Shown in pieces: positions 30,445 through 39,543 of a DNA stretch of 64,000 nt; within the stretch, counting starts at the first letter, position 1, and every line of letters starts with the position of its first letter. This DNA is from Bauldia sp. (lineage in GTDB: Bacteria > Pseudomonadota > Alphaproteobacteria > Rhizobiales > Kaistiaceae), in assembly GCA_037200845.1 (NCBI GenBank), contig JBBCGQ010000001.1, forward strand, positions 1,054,001-1,118,000. The letters are read 5' to 3'. Under the pieces are notes generated by a model, which made no database searches, had not been told where the DNA came from, and worked only from the letters and a program-made list of their open reading frames with translations. The translations under genes were made by a program, and so were the position numbers.

Positions 30445-30663
30445 ATGGCTAAGGAAGAAATCATTGAACTGCCGGGAGTCGTATCCGAACTTCTCCCCAA
30501 CGCGACCTTCCGGGTAAAGCTGGAAAACGGCCACGAGATCATCGCCCACACCGCCGGCCGCATGCGCAAGAACCGTATCCGGGTGCTCGCCGGCGACAAG
30601 GTGCTGGTCGAGATGACGCCTTACGACCTGACCAAGGGTCGCGTCACCTACCGCTTCAAGTAG
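30445..30663 (+). CDS. infA: translation initiation factor IF-1
   Basis: 72 residues, exactly the family length, forming a single S1-type OB fold. [30 protein letters not shown] and [16 protein letters not shown] are near-invariant in IF-1. It binds the ribosomal A site on the 30S subunit during initiation. ATG 30445 is the only sensible start. Its place between hisD and maf matches the conserved alphaproteobacterial order. Confidence 0.98.
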   Translation: MAKEEIIELPGVVSELLPNATFRVKLENGHEIIAHTAGRMRKNRIRVLAGDKVLVEMTPYDLTKGRVTYRFK

Positions 30664-30710
30664 CGAGGCCGCCGGTTCTCGCCGGCCTGAGGTAGCGAAG
30701 AAACTCAAAG

Positions 30711-31334
30711 ATGGCCGGACGCCTCAAGTTCGTACTCGCTTCGGGCTCGCCGCGCCGCCTCGCGCTGCTTAACCAGCTTGGCGTCGAGCCCGACCGCATC
30801 ATGCCGGCCGCCATCGACGAGACGCCCAACCGCAACGAGGTGCCGCGCAATCTTGCCCGCCGCCTGGCGCAGGAGAAGCTCGCCGCCGCGATGGATCTGG
30901 CGAAGGACGATCCCGACCTCGCCAATGCATTGTTCCTCGCCGCCGACACGGTGGTCGCCGTCGGCCGCCGCATCATGCCCAAGGCCGAGCTGATCGAGGA
31001 GGCCGCCGCGTGCCTGCGCCAGCTCTCCGGCCGCTCGCACCGCGTCTACACCGGCCTCGCCTTCGCCAACGCCAAGGGCCACATCCGCCGCCGTCTCGTC
31101 GAGACGCGCGTCCGCTTCAAGCGCCTGTCGCGTGAGGACATCGAATCGTACCTCGCCTCGGGCGAATGGCGCGGCAAGGCCGGCGGCTACGCCATCCAGG
31201 GCTACGCCGGCGGCTTCGTGGTGAAACTCAGCGGCTCGTACTCCAACATCGTTGGCCTGCCGCTCTACGAGACGATGGCGCTGCTCACCGGCGACGGCTA
31301 CCCGGTCCACTTCAACTGGCTGAGTCCGGGTTAG
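30711..31334 (+). CDS. maf: Maf-like nucleotide pyrophosphatase
   Basis: 207 residues. The N-terminal [16 protein letters not shown] is the nucleotide/phosphate-binding signature, [12 protein letters not shown] carries the catalytic aspartate, and [11 protein letters not shown] with [14 protein letters not shown] is the C-terminal signature. The family hydrolyses non-canonical or excess nucleoside triphosphates and is linked to septum control. It lies 47 nt after infA and 4 nt before yacG. Confidence 0.92.
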   Translation: MAGRLKFVLASGSPRRLALLNQLGVEPDRIMPAAIDETPNRNEVPRNLARRLAQEKLAAAMDLAKDDPDLANALFLAADTVVAVGRRIMPKAELIEEAAACLRQLSGRSHRVYTGLAFANAKGHIRRRLVETRVRFKRLSREDIESYLASGEWRGKAGGYAIQGYAGGFVVKLSGSYSNIVGLPLYETMALLTGDGYPVHFNWLSPG

Positions 31335-31338
31335 GCCC

Positions 31339-31560
31339 GTGCCGCGCGCCAAGGATAAATCGGGGGCGAAGGTCATCCCGCTCTATCGCCCGCGCAAATG
31401 CCCGATCTGCGGCAAGCCCAGCGTGCGCGCCTTCCATCCTTTCGACTCCAAGCGCTGCGCCGACCTCGACCTCAGCAAATGGCTGACCGGCAGCTACGCC
31501 ATCCCCTCCGCCGACCCGGTGCCCGAAACCGATAGCGAGAACGACGATGGCGAAACCTGA
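31339..31560 (+). CDS. yacG: YacG-type zinc-binding DNA gyrase inhibitor, one zinc ligand changed
   Basis: 73 residues from GTG 31339. YacG proteins bind one zinc through CxxC and CxxxC pairs and inhibit DNA gyrase. Here Cys21-x2-Cys24 and Cys40 are present, but the third ligand position reads Asp36 (PFDSKRC where PFCSxRC is usual). The ADLDLSKWL and SYAIP segments are as expected. Aspartate can ligate zinc, so the site may be retained in altered form. Overlaps the next gene by 14 nt. Confidence 0.8.
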   Translation: MPRAKDKSGAKVIPLYRPRKCPICGKPSVRAFHPFDSKRCADLDLSKWLTGSYAIPSADPVPETDSENDDGET

Positions 31561-32221
31561 CGCCACGCCGGTCACCATCGAAATCGACGACGAGCCCAAG
31601 GTCTCCGGCCTGCTGATCGCGCCCAAAGCCGCCCGCGCCATATACGTCCTTGCCCATGGCGCCGGCGCGGGCATGACGCATCCGTTCCTCGCCAAATTTG
31701 CGGCGCTGCTTGCCGACCGCGGCATCGCCACGTTGCGCTACCAGTTTCCGTACATGGAGGTGGGCAGCCGCCGCCCCGATTCTCCCAGGGTCGCCGAGGC
31801 GACGGTCCGCGCGGCCGTCGCGGAGGCAAGGAAGCGGAAGCTGCCGGTCTTCGCCGGCGGCAAGTCCTTCGGCGGCCGCATGACCTCCGGTGCGGAGGGC
31901 CACAGCGCCATGGGCGTCCTCGGTCTCGCCTTCCTCGGCTTCCCGCTCCACCCGCCCGGCGCACCGGCGACGACCCGTGCCGATCACCTCGCCGACGTCA
32001 CCGTGCCGATGCTGTTCCTGCAGGGGACGAACGACGAATTCGCCCAACTCGACCTGCTGAAGCCGGTGGTGAAGAAGCTCGGCAAGACCGCCACGCTCCA
32101 CCTGATCGAGGCCGGCAACCACTCGTTCCGCGTGCCGGCCAAGACGGGCCGCAAGGAGCCCGAAGTCATGGCCGAACTGGCCGATACCCTGGTCGCCTGG
32201 ATGGACGGCCTGATCGGCTAG
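31547..32221 (+). CDS. alpha/beta-hydrolase family protein (KANL3/Tex30-like)
   Basis: 224 residues, a compact alpha/beta-hydrolase fold without lid insert. [13 protein letters not shown] is the oxyanion region, GGKSFGGRM holds the nucleophile serine, LQGTNDEF the acid, and EAGNHSF the histidine. This residue pattern belongs to the small hydrolase family that includes KANL3/Tex30. Substrate unknown. It begins within the end of yacG, so it is translated from the same message. Confidence 0.8.
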   Translation: MAKPDATPVTIEIDDEPKVSGLLIAPKAARAIYVLAHGAGAGMTHPFLAKFAALLADRGIATLRYQFPYMEVGSRRPDSPRVAEATVRAAVAEARKRKLPVFAGGKSFGGRMTSGAEGHSAMGVLGLAFLGFPLHPPGAPATTRADHLADVTVPMLFLQGTNDEFAQLDLLKPVVKKLGKTATLHLIEAGNHSFRVPAKTGRKEPEVMAELADTLVAWMDGLIG

Positions 32222-32280
32222 ACACCCCGGAGCCCATTCAATATAACCCCGCGACGTTTTCCGGCCGGATCGGCCGGCGG

Positions 32281-32356
32281 GCCCGGGTAGCTCAGTTGGT
32301 AGAGCAGCGGATTGAAAATCCGCGTGTCGCTGGTTCGATTCCGGCCCCGGGCACCA
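32281..32356 (+). tRNA. tRNA-Phe (anticodon GAA)
   Basis: 76 nt with encoded CCA. Acceptor GCCCGGG pairs with CCCGGGC; the D-arm includes GCTCAGTTGGTAGAGC; the anticodon stem CGGAT is followed by loop TTGAAAA and the complementary strand; the T-loop is GTTCGATTC. It lies 59 nt after the hydrolase gene. A TATAAC hexamer about 35 nt upstream may be its -10 element. Confidence 0.97.
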
Positions 32357-32361
32357 TTGCC

Positions 32362-32856
32362 CTATCCCTGCCTGTTCCTTTTCAGCGCCGCGAGCGCCGC
32401 CTCCGATTCGAACGCCAGCGCCCCCATCACCAGCCGTGTCTCGATCACCAGCGCGAACGCGCCGATGACGAAGGCGGCGAAGCCGATGCCGCCGAGGAAC
32501 ACCGCGAACCCGACGATCACCTCCAGCGTCGCCCCGCCGAGATATTCGGCGAGCACGGCGCCGAGGATCGACATGACAGTGGCCAGCGCGAACATCGCCG
32601 CGGCGAGGTAGAAGGCCGCGATCGACTGGGCGATCAGCTTGATCCGCCGCCCGACGATCGGCACCTCGTACTGTTCGACGCTGAGGTCGCGGCCGGGCGG
32701 CGGCTTGGCGATGAGGTCGGTCAGGTGGCGCGACCGGTCGATGGCGCGCGCGAACCGGTTGGTCGTGGAAAGCAGGAGCAGCGAGGTGGCGTTGGTCAGC
32801 AGCGCCGGCCCGCTGACGTAGGACAGGACGACGAACGGGTTGGTGTCGATGGCCAT
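32362..32856 (-). CDS. DUF2721 family membrane protein
   Basis: 164 residues. Start at 32856 is supported by GGGGGAG upstream and MAIDTNPFVVLSYVSGPALL at the N-terminus. The order is one hydrophobic helix, a charged cytoplasmic stretch with NRFARAIDRSRHL, then two long membrane helices (about 75-100 and 108-135), as in DUF2721 proteins. Function unknown. It lies convergent to tRNA-Phe and divergent from glpD. Confidence 0.8.
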   Translation of the reverse strand: MAIDTNPFVVLSYVSGPALLTNATSLLLLSTTNRFARAIDRSRHLTDLIAKPPPGRDLSVEQYEVPIVGRRIKLIAQSIAAFYLAAAMFALATVMSILGAVLAEYLGGATLEVIVGFAVFLGGIGFAAFVIGAFALVIETRLVMGALAFESEAALAALKRNRQG

Positions 32857-32979
32857 GCGTAACGTCTCCCCCAGAATCGCTACCAATCGCCGTGGCATAT
32901 TGCCAGCGCGGGGGCCGGGCGGCCAATCTTCCGCCGCGCGCCCGATTGGGCTATCGCTGGTGCCTGAACGGGGAAGGGC

Positions 32980-34475
32980 ATGCCGGGCCAGATTTTCGAT
33001 CTCGCCATCATCGGCGGTGGCGTCAATGGCTGCGGCATCGCCCGCGATGCGGCCGGCCGCGGCCTGTCGGTGTTCCTGTGCGAGGAGCGCGACCTGGCGT
33101 CGGGGACGTCGTCGGCCTCAACCAAGCTGATTCACGGCGGCCTGCGCTACCTCGAGTTCTACGATTTCCGGCTGGTGCACGAATCGCTCGTGGAGCGCGA
33201 GCGGCTGCTGAAAATCGCGCCGCACCTCATCCGCCCGATGCGGTTCGTCCTGCCGCATCACGGCGGCCTGCGTCCCTGGCCGATCATCCGCCTCGGGCTG
33301 CTGCTCTACGACAACCTCGCCCCCGGCCGCACGCTGCCCGCCACGCGCACCATCGACCTGCGCACCGACGTGGCGGGAAAAAATCTGAAGCCGACGTACC
33401 GCCGCGCCTTCGAGTACTCCGACTGCGCCGTCGATGACGCCCGCCTCGTCGTGCTCAACGCCCGCGACGCCGCCGACCGCGGCGCCGAAATCCGCACCCG
33501 CACCCGCTGCCTGACGGCGAAGCGCGACGGCGACCTCTGGCGGCTGACGCTGCACGACGCTCGCGATCCCGCCCACTACGAAACGGTGACCGCGCGTGCC
33601 CTCGTCAACGCCGGCGGCCCGTGGGTGTCGGACGTCATCGACGGCGTCACGCATACGCAGTCGCCGACCAGGATCCGCCTGGTCAAAGGCAGCCACATCG
33701 TGGTCGACCGCATCTTCGACCACGACCGCGCCTATCTGTTCCAGAACGCCGACGGCCGCGTCTGCTTCGCCATTCCCTACCAGCAGGACTACACGCTGAT
33801 CGGCACCACCGACGAGGACTACACCGGCGATCCGGCGTCGGCGTCGATCAGCGACGCCGAGCGCGACTACCTGCTCGCCGCCGTCGGCGAATACCTGCAG
33901 ACGCCGATCGATCCGGCGACGATCCGCTGGACCTACGCCGGCGTTCGCCCGCTCGACGATCATGGCAATGGCGCCGCGCAGAAGGCGTCGCGCGACTACA
34001 CGCTGGAGCTCGACACCGCCGGCGCGCCGCTGCTCAACGTCTTCGGCGGCAAGCTCACGACGTACCGCCGCCTCTCCGAGCAGGCGATGGGCAAGTTCGC
34101 GCGCTTCTTCCCCGACATGCGCGGCGACTGGACGGCGTCGAAGCCGCTACCGGGCGGCGAGATCGCCGGCGCCTTCGACGCGTGGTCCGCCGACATGGCC
34201 AGGCGCTACGACATACTCGATCCGCAACTCGTGTCGCGCCTCTGCCGCGCCTACGGCACGCGCATCGACGCGCTGCTCGACGGCGTCAAAAGCACCGCCG
34301 ACCTCGGCCGCGATTTTGGCGCAGGGCTTACGGAGCGCGAGGTTGCCTACCTCATCGCCAACGAATGGGCGACCACCGCCGACGACATCCTCTGGCGGCG
34401 GACCAAGCTCGGCCTCCGCCTCAGCCCCGACCAGGCGGCGACGCTCGCCGCCCACGTCGAGAAACCGCGCGCCGC

Positions 34476-34479
<4 letters not shown>
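32980..34479 (+). CDS. glpD: aerobic glycerol-3-phosphate dehydrogenase
   Basis: 499 residues. The FAD-binding start [19 protein letters not shown] is unmistakable, followed by [16 protein letters not shown] and [27 protein letters not shown] and FGGKLTTYR are conserved in GlpD. It oxidises glycerol 3-phosphate to dihydroxyacetone phosphate at the inner membrane and passes electrons to quinone. GGGGAAGG gives a good ribosome site. glpK overlaps the stop (ATGA), so the two catabolic steps are coupled. No glpR or glycerol porin gene is present nearby. Confidence 0.96.
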
Positions 34480-35972
<1,493 letters not shown>

Positions 35973-35975
35973 ATA

Positions 35976-36136
35976 CCCTCACCCTTCGCCTCTAGCTCGC
36001 TTCGCTCTCAAGAGGCGAAGCCCTCTCCCCCTTGGGGAGAGGGGACATGGCTTGCTGCGGGCGTCCCCTCTCTCCAAGGGGAGAGGGCCCTTTGTCTTGG
36101 CGAGCGGAGCGAGCCTGGAGAAAGAAGGTGAGGGGG
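35976..36136. repeat. palindromic repeat element after glpK
   Basis: Ends are CCCTCACCCTT and the complementary AAGGTGAGGG. Inside are paired arms with CTCGCTTCGCTCT/GAGCGGAGCGAG and CCTCTCCCCTTGG-type stems, so the whole 160 nt can fold as one long hairpin. It fills the convergent gap between glpK and the VOC gene and may serve both as terminator. Confidence 0.7.
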
Positions 36137-36146
36137 CAGCCGCCGC

Positions 36147-36593
36147 CTACCGCCGCGCCGCCGCCAGCCGCTTGATCGCCGCCACCTGCATCGAGTTCGG
36201 CCCAAGCTGCATCAGCTCGATCCGGTGCCCGTCGGGATCCGCGATCCACGCTTGCACATTGTCGTCCGCGCCGACCTTGCGCGCCTGCGTCAGCGGCACG
36301 CCGTGGGCGGCAAGGTCCGCGATCGCCGCGTCGATGTCGCTGCATTCCAGGCACAGGTGATCGTAGCCGACGGTCCAGCGCTCCGGCACGCCGTCGCCGG
36401 CAGCGCCCGGGAAGAGCTCGACGAACTGCGTATCGGTGATCCGCAGGTACACGATCCACAGGCGCCTGGCGTCGTCGGGATGATACAGTCGGAACATCTC
36501 CTCGAAGCCGAGCTTGCCGACGTAGAAGGCGAGCGAACGGTCGATTTCCTTAACGGAGAGCGCGACGTGGCCGATCCCGGCAAGTCCCTTCAT
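36147..36593 (-). CDS. VOC-superfamily (glyoxalase-like) protein
   Basis: 148 residues with two beta-alpha-beta-beta-beta modules. Candidate metal ligands occur at the expected places: GHVALSV (His), FVELFP (Glu), YDHLCLE (His) and HRIELMQ (Glu), the same set as in lactoylglutathione lyase. The ADPDGHRIEL phrase is typical. It could be a glyoxalase I or another small-molecule lyase or isomerase. ATG 36593 begins MKGLAGIGHVALS; the in-frame extension upstream has no conserved features. Confidence 0.8.
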   Translation of the reverse strand: MKGLAGIGHVALSVKEIDRSLAFYVGKLGFEEMFRLYHPDDARRLWIVYLRITDTQFVELFPGAAGDGVPERWTVGYDHLCLECSDIDAAIADLAAHGVPLTQARKVGADDNVQAWIADPDGHRIELMQLGPNSMQVAAIKRLAAARR

Positions 36594-36670
36594 GGGGCGT
36601 GTTGTCCTCTTGTTGCAGGCGGGCGCCAAACTAGCCCACATGCCGCTGCCGCCCTAGATGAAAGCCCACG

Positions 36671-37255
36671 ATGGCCGACGAAAATCCGCTTGCCCTCACC
36701 ACCCGCACCGGCTGGCCGCAGGAACTGCGGTTCATACTTGAACGCTATCCGCGCGAGACCTGGCCCGATCACATCAACATCCAGGGCATGGCGCGCTTCT
36801 GGCTCGACATCCACGCCAGCTTCCGCCGCGCCGGCGCTGCGCTCCGCGGTTCGACCGACGATTTCCGCGAGGGGCTGGTGACGCCGGACAAGTTTCGCTC
36901 GCGGTACGCGCCGCGCCTGGAAACCTTCCTCAATCATCTCACCGGCCACCACCAGATCGAGGACTACCAGATGTTCCCGATCTTCAACGCCGCCGAGCCG
37001 CGGCTGATGGCCGGCTTCGACACGCTGGAGAAGGACCACGGCGTGATCCACGCCGCCATGGACCGCATGGCCGACGCCGCCAACGCCTTCATGCAGATCG
37101 AGGCGGGAGACAAGGATGCCATGCGCCGCGGCGCCGACGCGTACGCGGCGACTGGCGACTGGCTGATGAACCTGCTCGCCCGCCACCTCGACGACGAGGA
37201 AGATCTGGTCATCCCGCTGATCCTCGACCGCGGCGAGGAGGAACTCGGCCTGTAG
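36671..37255 (+). CDS. hemerythrin-like domain protein
   Basis: 194 residues. Histidine and acidic residues occur in the four-helix pattern of hemerythrin-like proteins: WLDIHASF, HLTGHHQIEDYQMFP, LEKDHGVIHAAM and LLARHLDDEEDLVIP. Such domains bind a di-iron centre and sense or carry O2, NO or iron. No extra regulatory domain is fused. Divergent from the VOC gene; the BrnT/BrnA locus follows. Confidence 0.8.
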   Translation: MADENPLALTTRTGWPQELRFILERYPRETWPDHINIQGMARFWLDIHASFRRAGAALRGSTDDFREGLVTPDKFRSRYAPRLETFLNHLTGHHQIEDYQMFPIFNAAEPRLMAGFDTLEKDHGVIHAAMDRMADAANAFMQIEAGDKDAMRRGADAYAATGDWLMNLLARHLDDEEDLVIPLILDRGEEELGL

Positions 37256-37282
37256 CCCGGCGCGGGCGCACTACGATAAATC

Positions 37283-37311
37283 TTGACGTGAAAAGAATAA
37301 TTGTATATACA
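37283..37311 (+). promoter_or_regulatory. sigma-70-type promoter with palindromic operator for brnTA
   Basis: TTGACG (37283-37288), a 17-nt AT-rich spacer, then TATACA (37306-37311). A perfect 10-bp palindrome TGTATATACA (37302-37311) overlaps the -10 box, the right place for autorepression by the BrnT/BrnA complex. Ten bases downstream the toxin frame begins. Confidence 0.6.
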
Positions 37312-37320
37312 TAAAAGGTC

Positions 37321-37591
37321 GTGAAGATTACTTCGATCCGGCCAGGCGCGATAGGACGCTGCGCGAGCGCGGTATTGATTTCGCCGATGTCGCGGAAGTC
37401 CTCGCTGGCCGCCATACGGTCGCCGTCGATGACCGGAAGGACCATGGCGAGGTGCGCAATATCTCGGCCGGTTTTTGAACGGCCGGATGGTGGTCGTGGT
37501 TTGGACGCCGAGCGCTGCTGCGCGGCACATCATTTCGATGAGGCACTGTCATGCTGAAGAGGAAGCGCTCTGGCGCGCGGAGCTGGGTTGA
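37321..37591 (+). pseudogene. brnT: BrnT toxin gene with two frame breaks
   Basis: No single frame encodes the toxin, yet the parts are clear. From GTG 37321 the reading MKI shifts after ATT (37327-37329) into FDPARRDRTLRERG, DFADVAEVLAGRH and DDRKDHGEVR, which stops at a TGA (37476-37478). A further shift gives LNGRMVVVVWTP and ARHIISMR, the conserved BrnT end, stopping at 37591. Restoring one T in each of two T runs (37328-37329 and 37472-37476) yields an intact BrnT-like ribonuclease toxin of about 90 residues. The brnA start lies inside the 3' end, as in intact loci. It is either a decayed toxin or an assembly artefact. Confidence 0.75.
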
Positions 37592-37820
37592 TCCGGATGA
37601 TGCGCCGCCGCTTACCGAGGAGCATTTCCGCAAGGCCGATGTGTATGAAGGCGATAAACTCGTGCGCCGCGGCCGGCCGAAGTCTGAACACCCGAAGGAA
37701 GCGGTGAGCCTTCGTCTGTCGCAGGATGTATTGGCCCACTTCCGCTCGAAAGGGCCGGGCTGGCAGACTCGCATAAATGCGACCTTGGAGAAGGCGGTAG
37801 CCCGCGCGAAGCGGACCTGA
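37551..37820 (+). CDS. brnA: BrnA antitoxin
   Basis: 89 residues. SWVDPDDAPPLTEEHFRKAD, then VRRGRPKS, a VSLRLSQDVLAHFR ribbon-helix-helix segment and GPGWQTRINATLEKAV are all characteristic of BrnA. It binds and neutralises BrnT and represses its own promoter. It is intact although the toxin frame is broken, the configuration expected when a toxin has been lost or when the toxin gene contains sequence errors. Confidence 0.88.
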   Translation: MLKRKRSGARSWVDPDDAPPLTEEHFRKADVYEGDKLVRRGRPKSEHPKEAVSLRLSQDVLAHFRSKGPGWQTRINATLEKAVARAKRT

Positions 37821-37938
37821 CGGGCGTCCCCGAATCCAATTGTTTGTCGGGCGCATCTTCCCTAGTGTCTGCCGCGTTTTGAAAGGCGAGGGCGCCGTCA
37901 ACGCCCCGCCGCACAAGGAAATGCCTGGAGGAAGTGGG

Positions 37939-39363
37939 ATGGCCGATATCGGGTTGGTGGGGCTTGGCGTCATGGGCGCGAACCTCGCGCTCAACATGGC
38001 CGAGAAGGGCCACAACGTCGCGGTCTATAACCGCACCGCCGCCAAGACCGACGCCTATATCGCCGAAGCCGGCAACCTCCGCCCGCGCCTCACCGCCTGC
38101 TATACGATGAAGGAACTCGCCGCCGCGATCACGCCGCCGCGCCCCGTCATCATTCTCGTGCAGGCCGGCGCGCCGGTCGACGAGGTCGCGGGCGAGCTCG
38201 CCGCCGAACTCGCCACCGGCGACATGATCATCGACGCCGGCAATGCCAACTTCCGCGACACCCGCCGCCGCGTCGGCGAATACATGGCCAAGGGCTTCGA
38301 CTTCCTCGGCGTCGGCGTGTCCGGCGGCGAGGAGGGCGCGCGCCACGGTCCCTCGATCATGGCCGGCGGCACGCCGAAGGCCTGGGGCCGCATCGAGAAA
38401 ATCCTGCTCGACATCTCGGCCAAGTTCGAGGGCGAGCCGTGCGCCGCGCTGGTCGGCCCGGAAGGCGCCGGCCACTTCGTCAAGACCATCCACAACGGCA
38501 TCGAATACGCCGACATGCAGATGATCGCCGAAGTCTACGGCGTGATGCGCGACGGCCTCGGCATGAAGCCGGACGAGATGGCCGACGTCTTCAACAAGTG
38601 GAACGAGGGTGCGCTGAAGTCGTACCTCATCGAGATCACCGCCAAGGTGCTCGCCGCCAAGGACGCGAAGTCCGGCGGCCCGCTGGTCGAGGTCATCCTC
38701 GACACCGCCGGCCAGAAGGGCACCGGCCGCTGGTCGGCGATGGAAGCGCAGGATCTCGGCGTTCCGGCGACGGTGATCGAGGCCGCCGTCTCGGCGCGCG
38801 GCCTCTCCGCCGATCGCACCGGCCGCCTCGCCGCCGAAAAAATCTTCGGCGCCGCGCCGATGAAGATCGGCGACGCGCTGGGCGACCGCAAGGCGGCGTT
38901 GACCGCGCTCGAGCAGGCGCTGCTCGCCGGCAAGATCGCCGCCTACGCGCAGGGTTTCGCCGTCATGACCCGCGCCTCGGAAGCGTGGAGCTGGAGCCTG
39001 CCGCTCGCCACCATCGCCAAGATCTGGCGCGCCGGCTGCATCATTCGCTCCGTCTTCCTCGACGACATCGCCAAGGCCTACACCTCGGCCGGCAGCGTCG
39101 CCAACCTGATGATGATCGAGCCGTTCACCTCGAACCTGAAGCGTAGCGAAGGCGCCCTCCGCCGCGTGGTGTCCACCGCCGCGCTCCGCGGCATTCCGGT
39201 CCCGGCGCTGTCGTCGGCGCTCGCCTATTTCGACCTGTCGCGCACCGGCCGCACGACGGCGAACCTGATCCAGGGCCAGCGCGACTTCTTCGGCGCCCAC
39301 GGCTTCGAGCGCACCGACTCCACTGCCAAGGGCTTTCACGGGCCCTGGTCGACAGCGGGGTAG
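37939..39363 (+). CDS. gnd: 6-phosphogluconate dehydrogenase (decarboxylating)
   Basis: 474 residues from ATG 37939, which has GGAGGAAG before it. NADP site GLGVMGANLALNMAEKGHNV; the second signature is GVSGGEEGARHGPSIMAGG; substrate residues lie in GAGHFVKTIHNGIEYADMQ; the C-terminal tail GFERTDSTAKGFHGPW closes the neighbouring active site in the dimer. It oxidatively decarboxylates 6-phosphogluconate to ribulose 5-phosphate in the pentose phosphate pathway. It appears monocistronic, with a family A repeat right after its stop. Confidence 0.97.
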   Translation: MADIGLVGLGVMGANLALNMAEKGHNVAVYNRTAAKTDAYIAEAGNLRPRLTACYTMKELAAAITPPRPVIILVQAGAPVDEVAGELAAELATGDMIIDAGNANFRDTRRRVGEYMAKGFDFLGVGVSGGEEGARHGPSIMAGGTPKAWGRIEKILLDISAKFEGEPCAALVGPEGAGHFVKTIHNGIEYADMQMIAEVYGVMRDGLGMKPDEMADVFNKWNEGALKSYLIEITAKVLAAKDAKSGGPLVEVILDTAGQKGTGRWSAMEAQDLGVPATVIEAAVSARGLSADRTGRLAAEKIFGAAPMKIGDALGDRKAALTALEQALLAGKIAAYAQGFAVMTRASEAWSWSLPLATIAKIWRAGCIIRSVFLDDIAKAYTSAGSVANLMMIEPFTSNLKRSEGALRRVVSTAALRGIPVPALSSALAYFDLSRTGRTTANLIQGQRDFFGAHGFERTDSTAKGFHGPWSTAG

Positions 39364-39388
39364 GCCGCAGGACGACGCAGAGCGCCGG

Positions 39389-39532
39389 ACCCCTCCCCAA
39401 AACCGCAAGTGCGGTTTTGGCCCTCCCGCAAGGGGAGGGCTCAAGCGGAGTTTGTTGGGGCGAGATGTTTCAACACGACGAACCCTCCCCTTGCGGGAGG
39501 GTCAAAACGCCGAAGGCGTTTTGGGGAGGGGT
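39389..39532. repeat. palindromic repeat element, family A copy 2
   Basis: 144 nt bounded by ACCCCTCCCC and its complement. It has the same four-stem organisation as 11221-11365 but in opposite orientation, including a shared middle segment (TCAAGCGGAGTTTGTTGG here). It separates the convergent gnd and pbpC genes. Confidence 0.8.
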
Positions 39533-39543
39533 AACGGTCTCGC

